Shown: piece after piece, positions 9,378 through 18,124 of the stretch
Position numbering within the stretch: position 1 is the stretch's first letter
Layout: the number at the start of each line of letters is the position of its first letter
From: Vibrio sp. 10N.261.45.E2
GTDB taxonomy: Bacteria > Pseudomonadota > Gammaproteobacteria > Enterobacterales > Vibrionaceae
DNA: 64,000 nt
Reading direction: 5' to 3'
NCBI RefSeq assembly: GCF_002875705.1
Contig: NZ_MCZZ01000151.1
Span: 1 to 64,000, forward strand
Notes under the pieces: generated by a model
What the model was told of the DNA's origin: nothing
Database searches by the model: none
Seen by the model: only the letters and a program-made list of their open reading frames with translations
Translations under genes and position numbers: made by a program

Positions 9378-11561
9378 ATGAGCAGTCGTATTCAACAGGG
9401 AAGCTTGAGCATTGATAGCACCCTCTACCAATTAATTAATGAACAGGTCATTCCTGGAACAGGCATAGTTGCAGAGGACTTTTGGCAATCTTTCGCAGCC
9501 ATCCTTAAAGATCTGGCACCAAAGAACCGTGCTTTGCTTATCAAGCGTGAAGATCTTCAACATCAAATTGATGTGTGGCACCAAGAGCGTGCTGGTCAAA
9601 CACTGGATGCAGCAGAGTACAAACAGTTCCTGCAGCAGATTGGTTACCTAGTGCCAGAAGGCGAAGACTTTCAAGTTACCACTGCAAGCGTAGAGCCTGA
9701 AATCGCAACACAAGCAGGGCCGCAGCTTGTGGTGCCTATCATGAACGCGCGATTTGCACTTAACGCAGCAAACGCGCGCTGGGGCAGTTTATACGATGCG
9801 CTCTACGGCACCGATGTGATAAGTGAAAGCGACGGTGCAGAGAAAGGTGGAAGCTTTAACCCTGTTCGTGGCGCTAAAGTAGTGAGTTATGCGCGCGGGT
9901 TCCTTGATGACGCCGCACCGCTGAATGGTGTTTCTCATAAAGACGTGACCAAATACAGCATCAGCAATGTGAGCATTGGCAACACGCTGACAGCAACGTT
10001 AGATAATGGCGAAGAAGTCACTCTAATTGATCGTAACCAGTTTATTGGTTATCAAGGAGATGCAAGCGCGCCTTCTTGTATCCTGCTTAAACATAATAAT
10101 CTCCATATCGAAATTCAAATCGACCCGAGTGCACCGATCGGCAGCGTTGATGTGGCTGGCATTAAAGATGTGCTGGTGGAATCGGCACTAACCACGATTA
10201 TGGATTGTGAAGATTCGGTCGCTGCCGTTGATGGTGAAGACAAAGCATTGGCTTACCGCAACTGGTTAGGCTTAATGAAGGGCGACCTACAAGAGTCGCT
10301 AGAGAAAAACGGCAAAACCATCGTTCGTAATCTAAATCCCGATCGTCAATACACAAGCGTAACGGGTGGTGAGATTTCATTGAAAGGCCGTAGCATGTTG
10401 TTCATCCGCAATGTGGGTCATCTTATGACTAACCCAGCGATCATTGATGCTCAAGGTAATGAAGTGCCGGAAGGCATTATGGACGGTATGGTGACATCGC
10501 TCATTGCAATGCATGACTTAAAGGGGAATAGCCCTTACCAAAACTCAACCGCGAACAGCATCAACATCGTTAAACCTAAGATGCATGGGCCTGAAGAAGT
10601 TGCGTTTACTAATGAATTGTTTGGGCGCATTGAAGATGCACTAGGTTTAGAACGCTTCACCATTAAAGTCGGTATTATGGACGAAGAGCGTCGTACCTCC
10701 GTGAACTTGAAAGAGTGTATTCGCGCAGCCAAAGACCGTGTCGTGTTCATCAACACAGGTTTCCTAGATCGAACGGGTGATGAGATCCACACTAGTATGG
10801 AAGCGGGTCCTTTTGCACCTAAAACACAGCTGAAAACCATGACTTGGATTGGCGCATACGAAGATCAAAACGTTGATCTTGGCTTAGCTTGTGGCCTGCA
10901 AGGTAAAGCCCAGATTGGTAAAGGTATGTGGCCAGAGCCAGACAACATGGCGAAGATGATGGACGCGAAAATCGGGCATCCTCAAGCGGGTGCTAATACT
11001 GCTTGGGTTCCTTCTCCAACTGCGGCGACTCTGCATGCCTTGCACTATCACAAGGTGAGTGTTCCTAGCCGTCAGAAAGAGCTTCGTGAGCGTGTGAGAG
11101 CGAACGTTGATGATATTCTTACTATCCCGCTACTGGGTAATCAAAAGCTGACAGCTCAAGATATCCAAAATGAACTGGACAACAATACGCAAGGTATTCT
11201 TGGTTACGTAGTTCGTTGGATTGACCAAGGCGTAGGTTGTTCGAAAGTGCCTGATATTAACGATGTAGGGCTAATGGAAGACCGCGCGACGCTGCGTATT
11301 TCAAGCCAACACATCGCTAACTGGTTACGTCACGGTATTTGCGAGGAAGCCCAAGTAATGAAAACCATGAAGCGCATGGCTGCAGTGGTTGATGAGCAAA
11401 ACTCTGGCGACCCAAGTTACCGAAACATGGCGCCTGATTTTGAAAACAGCATTGCGTTTTCCGCAGCGTGTCAGTTGGTATTTGAAGGCTGTGCTCAGCC
11501 GAGTGGTTATACCGAGCCAGTGTTACACGCTATGCGTCTAAAATTGAAAGCGCAGGAATAG
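9378..11561 (+). CDS. glcB: Malate synthase G
   Basis: Condenses glyoxylate and acetyl-CoA to malate. At 727 residues it is the G isoform, with an inserted alpha/beta domain at about 130-265 in the TIM barrel. Catalytic-region segments are visible: MDCEDSVAAVDGEDK (about 275-289), RSMLFIRNVGHLMTNPAI, KVGIMDEERRTSVNL, and MEAGPF. The TIM barrel and C-terminal helical plug are complete. The ribosome site GAGAGAGAT precedes the ATG. A shorter protein at 29005-29577 resembles residues about 186-312 of this enzyme. A strong terminator follows. Confidence 0.96.
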   Translation: MSSRIQQGSLSIDSTLYQLINEQVIPGTGIVAEDFWQSFAAILKDLAPKNRALLIKREDLQHQIDVWHQERAGQTLDAAEYKQFLQQIGYLVPEGEDFQVTTASVEPEIATQAGPQLVVPIMNARFALNAANARWGSLYDALYGTDVISESDGAEKGGSFNPVRGAKVVSYARGFLDDAAPLNGVSHKDVTKYSISNVSIGNTLTATLDNGEEVTLIDRNQFIGYQGDASAPSCILLKHNNLHIEIQIDPSAPIGSVDVAGIKDVLVESALTTIMDCEDSVAAVDGEDKALAYRNWLGLMKGDLQESLEKNGKTIVRNLNPDRQYTSVTGGEISLKGRSMLFIRNVGHLMTNPAIIDAQGNEVPEGIMDGMVTSLIAMHDLKGNSPYQNSTANSINIVKPKMHGPEEVAFTNELFGRIEDALGLERFTIKVGIMDEERRTSVNLKECIRAAKDRVVFINTGFLDRTGDEIHTSMEAGPFAPKTQLKTMTWIGAYEDQNVDLGLACGLQGKAQIGKGMWPEPDNMAKMMDAKIGHPQAGANTAWVPSPTAATLHALHYHKVSVPSRQKELRERVRANVDDILTIPLLGNQKLTAQDIQNELDNNTQGILGYVVRWIDQGVGCSKVPDINDVGLMEDRATLRISSQHIANWLRHGICEEAQVMKTMKRMAAVVDEQNSGDPSYRNMAPDFENSIAFSAACQLVFEGCAQPSGYTEPVLHAMRLKLKAQE

Positions 11562-11634
11562 TGAAGCAACCGAATAACAAAAAATAGAATATAAAATACT
11601 AAAAAAAGAAACCCCCTTTAACCGAGCCCAAGGT

Positions 11635-11662
11635 GCCGCGCTTTATAGCGCGGCTTTTTTTT
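11635..11662 (+). terminator. Terminator of glcB
   Basis: Perfect GCCGCGC / GCGCGGC stem with a 6-base loop, followed by eight Ts. Confidence 0.92.
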
Positions 11663-11786
11663 AATTTATTCTTGTAGTTGGAAGGGGGAAGAATGGGGCA
11701 GGTTCGTACTCACTAAGATCTAATTACTTTTGAATCTTAATAGCGACCAAAACGAGTTAACGTCGAAGCCTAACTACAGTCGAAAT

Positions 11787-13214
11787 CTAGTTACTACCAA
11801 AACACAGATACTTAATGTCCATGTACTCATCGATGCCTTCTTTCGCACCTTCACGGCCAATACCTGATTGTTTAACGCCACCGAAAGGCGCTACCTCGGT
11901 TGAGATTAAACCATCGTTAATGCCGACCATTCCGTATTCAAGTGCCTCTGCAATGTTCCATACACGGTGAATGTTCTGGCTGTAGAAGTAAGACGCCAAA
12001 CCATAAATAGTATCGTTCGCCATCTCGATGAGTTGCTCGTCAGTGTCGAATTGCATCACAGGAGCGACAGGGCCAAAGATCTCTTGCTGAACAATGTCCA
12101 TGCTGTGTTTCACATCTTTAAGAATGACAGGCTGAAGGAATAGCCCATCAAGTTCTTGAGTTGGTGTTACAGGTGTTGCACCTTGTTCTATTGCTCGGTC
12201 TATTAATGCTTGGATGTTGTTCTTCGCATTCTGACTGACAACAGGACCAATGGTTACACCTTCATCTAGGCCGTTACCAACCTTAAGCTGTTGAACCGCT
12301 TGATCGAATTTAGTCACGAACTCATCGTACACTTTACTGTGAACGTAGAATCGGTTTGCACAGACACAAGTTTGCCCAGCATTACGGAATTTCGAAGCCA
12401 TTGCGCCTTGAACCGCAGCATCAATGTCGGCATCGTCAAACACAATAAAAGGTGCATTGCCGCCGAGCTCCATAGAAGTGCGCTTAATGCCTTTTGCTGC
12501 TTGAGCCATCAAAATACTGCCCACACGGGTCGATCCAGTGAAAGAGATTTTTTTAATCAATGGATGTGATGTGAATAGCTCACCAATCTGTTCTGGGCTA
12601 TCACCTAATACGACTTGGAGTAGATCCTTAGGGATACCCGCTTGGTAAGCCAGTTCGACCACAGCAAACGCGGAAAGTGGTGTCTCATCTGAAGGTTTCA
12701 CGACAAAGCTACAACCGGCAGCTAATGCAGGTGCTGCTTTACGAGTGATCATTGCAACAGGGAAATTCCATGGCGTAATGGCGCACGCGACTCCGATAGG
12801 TTGCTTGATGGTTACTAAGCGTTTACCTGCGACTGTGCTAGGAATGGAATCACCATAAGTGCGCTTGGCTTCTTCAGCGAACCATTCAATAAAGCTTGCA
12901 CCATAAACCACTTCGCCTGTTGCTTCTGCTAGCGGCTTGCCTTGTTCTATCGTCATGATTCGAGCAAGGTCATCTTTGTTTTCTAGGATCAGCTGGTGCC
13001 AGCGATGAAGTAGTGCAGCACGAGATTTAGCAGGCACCTTTGCCCACTCTTTCTGCGCCACATGAGCTCGTTCAATTGCGCTCGTTAACTCTGTTTCTGA
13101 AGATATCGGAGCATAGCCGATAAGTTCGCCCGTAGCTGGGTTTGTGACTGCAACTGCGTTGTTTGCTTCTTTCACCATAAAAGAGAGTAAGTGCTGGTTA
13201 TCAATGTTTAGCAT
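11787..13214 (-). CDS. gabD: NAD(P)-dependent succinate-semialdehyde-type aldehyde dehydrogenase
   Basis: Aldehyde dehydrogenase superfamily, closest in feel to GabD succinate-semialdehyde dehydrogenases (475 residues). Visible are TPWNFPVAMITRK (cofactor region), the catalytic Glu in MELGGNAPF at about 250, and the catalytic Cys in GQTCVCANR at about 284. It lies on the minus strand after the IclR gene, separated by a 15-bp repeat tract. Because it borders the taurine region, an alternative is oxidation of sulfoacetaldehyde to sulfoacetate, the job of SafD in some marine bacteria. The sequence alone does not decide. The gene symbol follows the closest general family. Confidence 0.8.
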   Translation of the reverse strand: MLNIDNQHLLSFMVKEANNAVAVTNPATGELIGYAPISSETELTSAIERAHVAQKEWAKVPAKSRAALLHRWHQLILENKDDLARIMTIEQGKPLAEATGEVVYGASFIEWFAEEAKRTYGDSIPSTVAGKRLVTIKQPIGVACAITPWNFPVAMITRKAAPALAAGCSFVVKPSDETPLSAFAVVELAYQAGIPKDLLQVVLGDSPEQIGELFTSHPLIKKISFTGSTRVGSILMAQAAKGIKRTSMELGGNAPFIVFDDADIDAAVQGAMASKFRNAGQTCVCANRFYVHSKVYDEFVTKFDQAVQQLKVGNGLDEGVTIGPVVSQNAKNNIQALIDRAIEQGATPVTPTQELDGLFLQPVILKDVKHSMDIVQQEIFGPVAPVMQFDTDEQLIEMANDTIYGLASYFYSQNIHRVWNIAEALEYGMVGINDGLISTEVAPFGGVKQSGIGREGAKEGIDEYMDIKYLCFGSN

Positions 13215-13299
13215 CGTGATTCCTTTGTCGTGATTACTTTAGACGTGTTGCTGATGTGCGGGTCGGTGAGTGTTCAGATCACTTTGACCAAGTTTTGAT

Positions 13300-13464
13300 T
13301 AATCGAAGATTGTGGTCGTTAATTCGATAGTTTTGAAGTCCTTGTTTGCGAAAGCATTGTTTACCAAAGCGATATTTACCAAATTCATGCTTACCAAATC
13401 ATTATTTATCAAAGTAGGATTTTCGAAATCCATGCTCACCTAAGTCATGGACTTCGAAATTTCT
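13300..13464. repeat. Degenerate 15-bp tandem repeat array
   Basis: Between gabD and the IclR gene the sequence falls into consecutive 15-base units. The clearest eight start at 13345, 13360, 13375, 13390, 13405, 13420, 13435 and 13450. Typical units are TTTACCAAAGCGATA, TTTACCAAATTCATG and TTTTCGAAATCCATG, giving a consensus near TTTACCAAAnnnATG. Weaker units extend left to about 13300. The array could be a set of regulator sites or a decayed coding repeat. One plus-strand frame reads as a five-residue repeat until a stop at unit 7. Confidence 0.7.
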
Positions 13465-13473
13465 AGAAAAGGC

Positions 13474-14262
13474 CTATTGCTGGCTCCAATTATCAGCTTC
13501 GATCTTCGCGAGCGCTTTTGCTGCTTTTTGAAGTGCGGGTAGGAACCTTATGGCTTCATCCGGTTTCACTCGAATCACTGGCGCTTGTATCGCTAAGCCC
13601 AAGTTAGATTGACCAGTCGGTGATGGTATCAGCACTGCGATACAGACTAAGCCCGGCAAAAACTCTTCATCATCAATAGCAAAACCTCGGATTTTTGCTT
13701 CTTCGATGTCTTTCTCTAGGGTCGCATAGTCGGTAATCGTGTTTACGGTGTATTGAGTCAGCGGCACATTTTCAATTAGTCGTCTGCGCTGCGACTTAGA
13801 CATGTGTGCTAAAAACAGTTTGCCAGTAGCCGAGCAGTGCACGGGAACGCGAGAGCCTGGATGCAGGTGAAAGCGAAGAGGGGCTTCAGTTTCGGCACGA
13901 TCGAGATAGATGATTTCACCACTTGAAAGAGCAGTCAGGTTACAACTCTCACCGACTTCTGCTCTTAGATTTTCAAGGATGGTGCGTCGGGCGCTGTGCA
14001 TGGTGCTATTCAAAAGCAAGTTTTCGGCAAGTTTTCTGAGTCGAATGCCAGAGCTGTAATGCTTTTCATCGCCGTCTCTTTGAATGATGCCTGCGGATTC
14101 TAATTGTTGCAGCATACGGTGCAGAGTGGGTTTCGGTAGCCCGGTTTCTTCGACGAGCCCTTGAAGGGAAATAAACTCGTCTTTTTGCGCTATCACCTCT
14201 AATAGTGCAAAAAGTCGGAGAGTGGGCGTATCTCCTTGAACTTGTGGTGTTTCTGTTTGCAT
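13474..14262 (-). CDS. IclR family transcriptional regulator, likely for the pta/xsc genes
   Basis: An IclR regulator with an N-terminal winged helix (about residues 10-75, TLRLFALLEVIAQKDEFISLQGLVEETGLPKPTLHRMLQQLE) and a C-terminal effector domain (PGSRVPVHCSATGKLFLAH, GFAIDDEEFLPGLVCIAVLI). The chosen start is the Met beginning MQTETPQ, the usual IclR N-terminus, with AAGGA upstream. The frame is open to an ATG at 14307. It is divergent from pta, whose promoter holds an element repeated upstream of xsc (see 14384 and 19239). Regulation of taurine catabolism is inferred from position and this shared element. Confidence 0.85.
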   Translation of the reverse strand: MQTETPQVQGDTPTLRLFALLEVIAQKDEFISLQGLVEETGLPKPTLHRMLQQLESAGIIQRDGDEKHYSSGIRLRKLAENLLLNSTMHSARRTILENLRAEVGESCNLTALSSGEIIYLDRAETEAPLRFHLHPGSRVPVHCSATGKLFLAHMSKSQRRRLIENVPLTQYTVNTITDYATLEKDIEEAKIRGFAIDDEEFLPGLVCIAVLIPSPTGQSNLGLAIQAPVIRVKPDEAIRFLPALQKAAKALAKIEADNWSQQ

Positions 14263-14383
14263 ACAGTGATTCATCCTTGCGATATGTCTATGTGTAAGAG
14301 TGTACATACCAAATCAATATTCTTCAATTATCTGAATAAAATTTGACCTTTTTTATTATTTCAATTATATAAATATAAATTAT

Positions 14384-14395
14384 GGAACAATTAAT
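14384..14395. promoter_or_regulatory. Candidate IclR operator upstream of pta
   Basis: GGAACAATTAAT (reverse complement ATTAATTGTTCC) lies 22 bases before the pta start. It matches the sequence upstream of xsc at 11 of 12 positions (ATGAATTGTTCC at 19241-19252). The match is seen directly; the regulator is inferred. Confidence 0.45.
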
Positions 14396-14416
14396 CTCAA
14401 TAAATGGAATTTTAAA

Positions 14417-15526
14417 ATGAAAGCAATTGAACGGATTATTGATAAGGCGCACTTAGATCGTAAGCGTGTGGTTTTGAGTGAAGCTGAAGACCCTCGTGTA
14501 CTGAAAGCGGCACGATTAGCGATAGATAAACAACTCGCTTATATCACGCTGGTGGGCGACGAAAAGGCGATTATCGAAGCCGCTCAGTTGCATCATATTA
14601 ACCTTGCAGGCATTCACATCGTTTCACCACAAATCTCGGCTCTTAAAGGCGTATTAGCTGAACGTCTGTATAAGTTAAGAAAAGCTAAAGGTATGTCTTA
14701 TGAAGAGGCATTGGAAAGGGTCAAAGACCCACTGATTTTTGCCAACTTGATGGTAAGAGAAGGACTGGTCGACGGCACGGTTAATGGGGCGGTTTATACC
14801 ACATCAGATGTAGTGCGAGCTGCGCTGCAGATCATCGGCCCAGCACCAGACAGTGAATTGGTATCGAGCTTCTTTTTAATGATGTTGTGCGAGCCTTTCC
14901 ATAACCTTAAAGGTGGCATGATTTTCAGTGATTGTGGCTTGGTGATTAACCCCAATGAAACCGAGCTTGCATCAATCGCAGTGGCGGCATCAAACAGTGC
15001 TCAAACGCTGTTGATGGAAGAACCGAAAGTGGCGATGTTGTCGTTTTCGACCAATGGCAGTGCCAAGCATGAATCGGTTGATAAGGTGCGTCATGCTGCC
15101 CAGTTAGTGAAGCAGCGCAGCCCGGGAATTGCGGTTGATCAGGACGTTCAACTCGATGCGGCGATTGTCACTGAAATAGCAGCGAAAAAATTGCCCGATT
15201 CCGAGGTTAAGGGCGAATCGAACGTGTTGATATTCCCCAACTTAGAAGCTGGCAATATCGGTTACAAGCTTGCTGAAAGGTTAGGTGGTGCGGTCGCAAT
15301 TGGTCCCTTGTTGCAAGGGCTGAATCAACCTGCCAATGACTTATCAAGAGGGTGCAGCGCCGAAGATATCTTCAATGTAATAGCGGTGACTGCCGTGCAA
15401 GCACAACAATGTAAAACGGCAAACTCAACGACGGATATTGAAGCTTATGCTCAAGAAGCTCAAAGCGCTTCAGAGGATCAAGGTGCTAAAGAAAGAGAAG
15501 AATCAGAATTTGAGTTTAGGTACTAA
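14417..15526 (+). CDS. pta: Phosphate acetyltransferase, short form, of the sulfonate pathway
   Basis: Transfers the acetyl group of acetyl phosphate to CoA. At 369 residues it is the short catalytic-domain form, without the long N-terminal domains of E. coli Pta, as usual for Pta enzymes that accompany Xsc. Conserved segments include VLSEAEDPRVLKAA near the N-terminus, LVDGTVNGAVYTTSDVVRAALQIIG, and VLIFPNLEAGNIGYKLAERLGGA near 275-300. The last 35 residues form an acidic low-complexity tail. A TauE-type exporter follows 57 bases downstream in the same direction, so they are probably co-transcribed. In this pathway it takes up the acetyl phosphate made by Xsc. Confidence 0.92.
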   Translation: MKAIERIIDKAHLDRKRVVLSEAEDPRVLKAARLAIDKQLAYITLVGDEKAIIEAAQLHHINLAGIHIVSPQISALKGVLAERLYKLRKAKGMSYEEALERVKDPLIFANLMVREGLVDGTVNGAVYTTSDVVRAALQIIGPAPDSELVSSFFLMMLCEPFHNLKGGMIFSDCGLVINPNETELASIAVAASNSAQTLLMEEPKVAMLSFSTNGSAKHESVDKVRHAAQLVKQRSPGIAVDQDVQLDAAIVTEIAAKKLPDSEVKGESNVLIFPNLEAGNIGYKLAERLGGAVAIGPLLQGLNQPANDLSRGCSAEDIFNVIAVTAVQAQQCKTANSTTDIEAYAQEAQSASEDQGAKEREESEFEFRY

Positions 15527-15583
15527 GGCTCACACTTAAAGCTCGCACTCGTACTAAGTAAAAACACCTAATTAGGATTGCTA

Positions 15584-16348
15584 ATGGAGCTACCTGTTTT
15601 ACTCGCCATTCTTGCCACCATTTCGGTAGGTACCTACTTCCAAACAGTCACGGGGTTTGGACTCGGCATTATCGTAATTGGTCTTACAGTTAGCCTTAAT
15701 CTGGTTTCGTTACCCGTGATTGCCGCCGTGGTCAGTATCGTTACCTTGTTTAATTGTTTGGTCGCGTTGATGGGCAAGCCACTGCTGGTGGAACTCAAAG
15801 TTCTGGTGGCGTTAGTGATCGGTATTATCCCCGGCGTGTCGTTGGGCGTGTTTTTACTGGACGAGTTGAGTGAGTCGGCGACGCATATTCTGCGAGGGCT
15901 ATTGGGGGCAATGGTGTTATTCGCAGGTTTGAGTTTTATGTTCAAACCTAAAACCAGAAAAGAGCGCTCGGCAACAGTATCCTTCTTGTTGTCTGGCTTT
16001 AGTTCTGGCCTAGCGGGAGGGCTGTTTGGGATGGCGGGTCCACCGATTGTTTATCATCTCTATCGGCAGCCTTTTACGCTCGATCTGGTGCGAAGCACAC
16101 TGTTGATGGTGTTTGCTTGTACGTCGATGTCCCGTACCGTCAATGTCTACGCGGCAGGCGACATGGAACCAAGCATACTGTGGTTATCTGCTATTGCTGT
16201 TCCCTTGGTGGCACTTGTTACTATGTTTGCTCGGCGCTTCCCGCCACCCTTGTCTAATGAGCAGCTCAGAAAGCTGGTGTTGATGTTGATGTTGATTGGT
16301 GGGTATTTGATGGCCGCATCTGCATGGTCGCTGTTTGGCGCTTCGTAA
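15584..16348 (+). CDS. tauE: TauE/SafE-type sulfite exporter family permease
   Basis: A membrane protein of the TauE/SafE (TSUP) family, about 254 residues with eight hydrophobic segments. Two internal repeats carry the family pattern (TVTGFGLGIIVIGL near the N-terminus and SSGLAGGLFGMAGPPIVYHL in the second half). Members export sulfite or sulfoacetate, the sulfur product of C2-sulfonate breakdown. The ATG at 15584 is preferred over an upstream TTG because AGGA lies six bases before it. It follows pta closely and is convergent with the VWA gene. Export of the sulfite released by Xsc is the likely role. Confidence 0.82.
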   Translation: MELPVLLAILATISVGTYFQTVTGFGLGIIVIGLTVSLNLVSLPVIAAVVSIVTLFNCLVALMGKPLLVELKVLVALVIGIIPGVSLGVFLLDELSESATHILRGLLGAMVLFAGLSFMFKPKTRKERSATVSFLLSGFSSGLAGGLFGMAGPPIVYHLYRQPFTLDLVRSTLLMVFACTSMSRTVNVYAAGDMEPSILWLSAIAVPLVALVTMFARRFPPPLSNEQLRKLVLMLMLIGGYLMAASAWSLFGAS

Positions 16349-16363
16349 AAGCACTTTCGACAA

Positions 16364-16396
16364 AGGAGGCTAGTGGTTCGCTAGCTTAAGCCTCTC
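16364..16396. terminator. Convergent hairpin between tauE and the VWA gene
   Basis: GGAGGCT pairs with AGCCTCT around an inner stem GCTAG/CTAGC. It lies between the two stop codons and may end both transcripts. Confidence 0.5.
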
Positions 16397-16399
16397 TGT

Positions 16400-18121
16400 C
16401 TAAACACGCTTTAGCATCTCAAAGATACTCCTAGATAACCCAAACAAGCAGCTCTCTTGCACATCTAAAGTAATGTTACTGCGATAGTACGGGCTTAAAT
16501 CGACGCCCATCCCCACACCATGAATTTCGATACTGTTTTTGATCGACTCGCGTTCAATCACTTGTTTGAGATGGTTATCCAAATAGAACTGATCATTGGC
16601 TGTGCTGGTAGCGGTATCTATCGGGCAGCCGTCTGAGAACACAATCAACACCTTTCGCGGTGCGCTATGTTGCTGCAATCGCTGGCTAGCGAACTGAACC
16701 GCTTCGCCATCAATCCCTTCTTTAAAGATGTCTGCTTTGCGAAGACTCGCAATGCCAAGGCGAGAGCGTCTCCAGTGGGTATCAAAATCCTTAAACACGA
16801 TATGTCGAACTTCGTTTAAACGACCTGGGTGCTTCCGCTGACCTTGCTTGAGCCACTGTCGATAGACCTTGCCACCATTCCAGTTGTTGGTGGTGAAGCC
16901 GATAATTTCGAAAGAGATGTTGGCTAGTCCGACGGTTTTGAGAATCGTATCCATTAGTAGACTGAGTTTGTGACTGTGTTTTTGCATTGAGCCTGAACAG
17001 TCCATCAAAAACGTGATGGCACATTGATGGGATGCGCCAATCTCTGGCTGATAAAAGACAGCACGATCCAACGGCGAAGTGACGAGCTTATTGATGGCGG
17101 TGGCATCAACAATGCCTTCTTCCAAATGATCCTGACGTCGATTCCTTTGCGGCGTCGCAACAAAGCGGGTGAGCATAGCGGCCAAACGGCGAGTGTTCAC
17201 TTGTCTTGCCATAATGTCATCGGTGAGTTTTTGTCTCAGTTCGAGTAATAGGGCGCGCCTGACGAGTTTATCTGCGGCAACCACTTGGTCAAATTCTGAA
17301 TTAAAGACCTGATAATTGGCGCCCGACAATTCGAACACCTTGCTACTGCCTGTGATGTCGGCATTGATGTCTTCATCTTGAATGTCGCCATCAACGATAA
17401 GGGCAAGCTGCGCGAGGATTTTGATGTCTTCTTCTACCGCTGGTGTTGGCGAGTTATTACTCTCTTGTTCATGGTTGATGAGCTCTTGCGTTAAAGAGGC
17501 CAGTTCATTGGCGCAGTGAGCGAACTGTAGTTGATCGGCTCGATGTTCCTTCAAGCGCTTCAAGCTGTTTCCGAAAATAGGCACGATGCCCGCACGAGTT
17601 GATTCAATGGTTTCAGCAATCGGCTCAGAGACTGGAACACCAGTTAAGCGGGTGTGGATGATCTGCATCAGCGTGAACAGTAACATCCCAATTCGTGATT
17701 CAGTAAAGCCATTTTGATGGTACTGATCGCTCCAATACGCAAAGTTACACTGAATGCTCTTAGTCACGCCTTTTAGGTAAGACGGGACTTGTGATTCGAC
17801 TCGTACTTGTTCGCAGAAATCATATAACAGACGTTCGACGTCGTTTTTCGGTCGTAATGAATAGTGAAGATCAGCATCTGACAACAAGAGTCTCAGTGCC
17901 GATGAATCGATCTTGCCCTGCATTGAGAGCTTGCTGTTTGTTAACTCATGGCGAGAAACAAAGGTGAGATCGTTGGTGTGTGCAGACTGATAATAGCAGG
18001 GGGTATTACCGTTATAGAGACGCTCGCCCCGATAATTTAGGTTCAATTCACCACTGATCGCTCTCGCGACAGACACACCGAGGTCGAGGATCTTTTTCTG
18101 CTGAGAAGAAACATTGGTCAT
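16400..18121 (-). CDS. CobT-like von Willebrand factor A protein
   Basis: A 573-residue homologue of CobT, the VWA subunit of the aerobic cobaltochelatase complex. The C-terminal half is a VWA domain whose metal site (MIDAS) is in FLMDCSGSM at about 370. It continues with FEIIGFTTNNWNGGK, GRLNEVRHIVFK and VLIVFSDGCPID, all close to the CobT pattern. The middle has an acidic linker (about 230-250). The upstream gene is a CobS-like AAA+ ATPase 3 bases away. No CobN or cobalamin pathway gene is visible here, and the pair sits between tauE and xsc. A role as a MoxR/VWA-type chaperone that activates or assembles an enzyme of this pathway is an inference. Confidence 0.85.
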   Translation of the reverse strand: MTNVSSQQKKILDLGVSVARAISGELNLNYRGERLYNGNTPCYYQSAHTNDLTFVSRHELTNSKLSMQGKIDSSALRLLLSDADLHYSLRPKNDVERLLYDFCEQVRVESQVPSYLKGVTKSIQCNFAYWSDQYHQNGFTESRIGMLLFTLMQIIHTRLTGVPVSEPIAETIESTRAGIVPIFGNSLKRLKEHRADQLQFAHCANELASLTQELINHEQESNNSPTPAVEEDIKILAQLALIVDGDIQDEDINADITGSSKVFELSGANYQVFNSEFDQVVAADKLVRRALLLELRQKLTDDIMARQVNTRRLAAMLTRFVATPQRNRRQDHLEEGIVDATAINKLVTSPLDRAVFYQPEIGASHQCAITFLMDCSGSMQKHSHKLSLLMDTILKTVGLANISFEIIGFTTNNWNGGKVYRQWLKQGQRKHPGRLNEVRHIVFKDFDTHWRRSRLGIASLRKADIFKEGIDGEAVQFASQRLQQHSAPRKVLIVFSDGCPIDTATSTANDQFYLDNHLKQVIERESIKNSIEIHGVGMGVDLSPYYRSNITLDVQESCLFGLSRSIFEMLKRV

Positions 18122-18124
18122 GGT

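Noticed and set aside
13312..13443. Short plus-strand ORF made of five-residue repeats in the 15-bp array
   Set aside because: It has only about 43 codons, a GTG start without ribosome site, and the repeats continue past its stop, so the DNA repeat rather than a peptide is the main feature.
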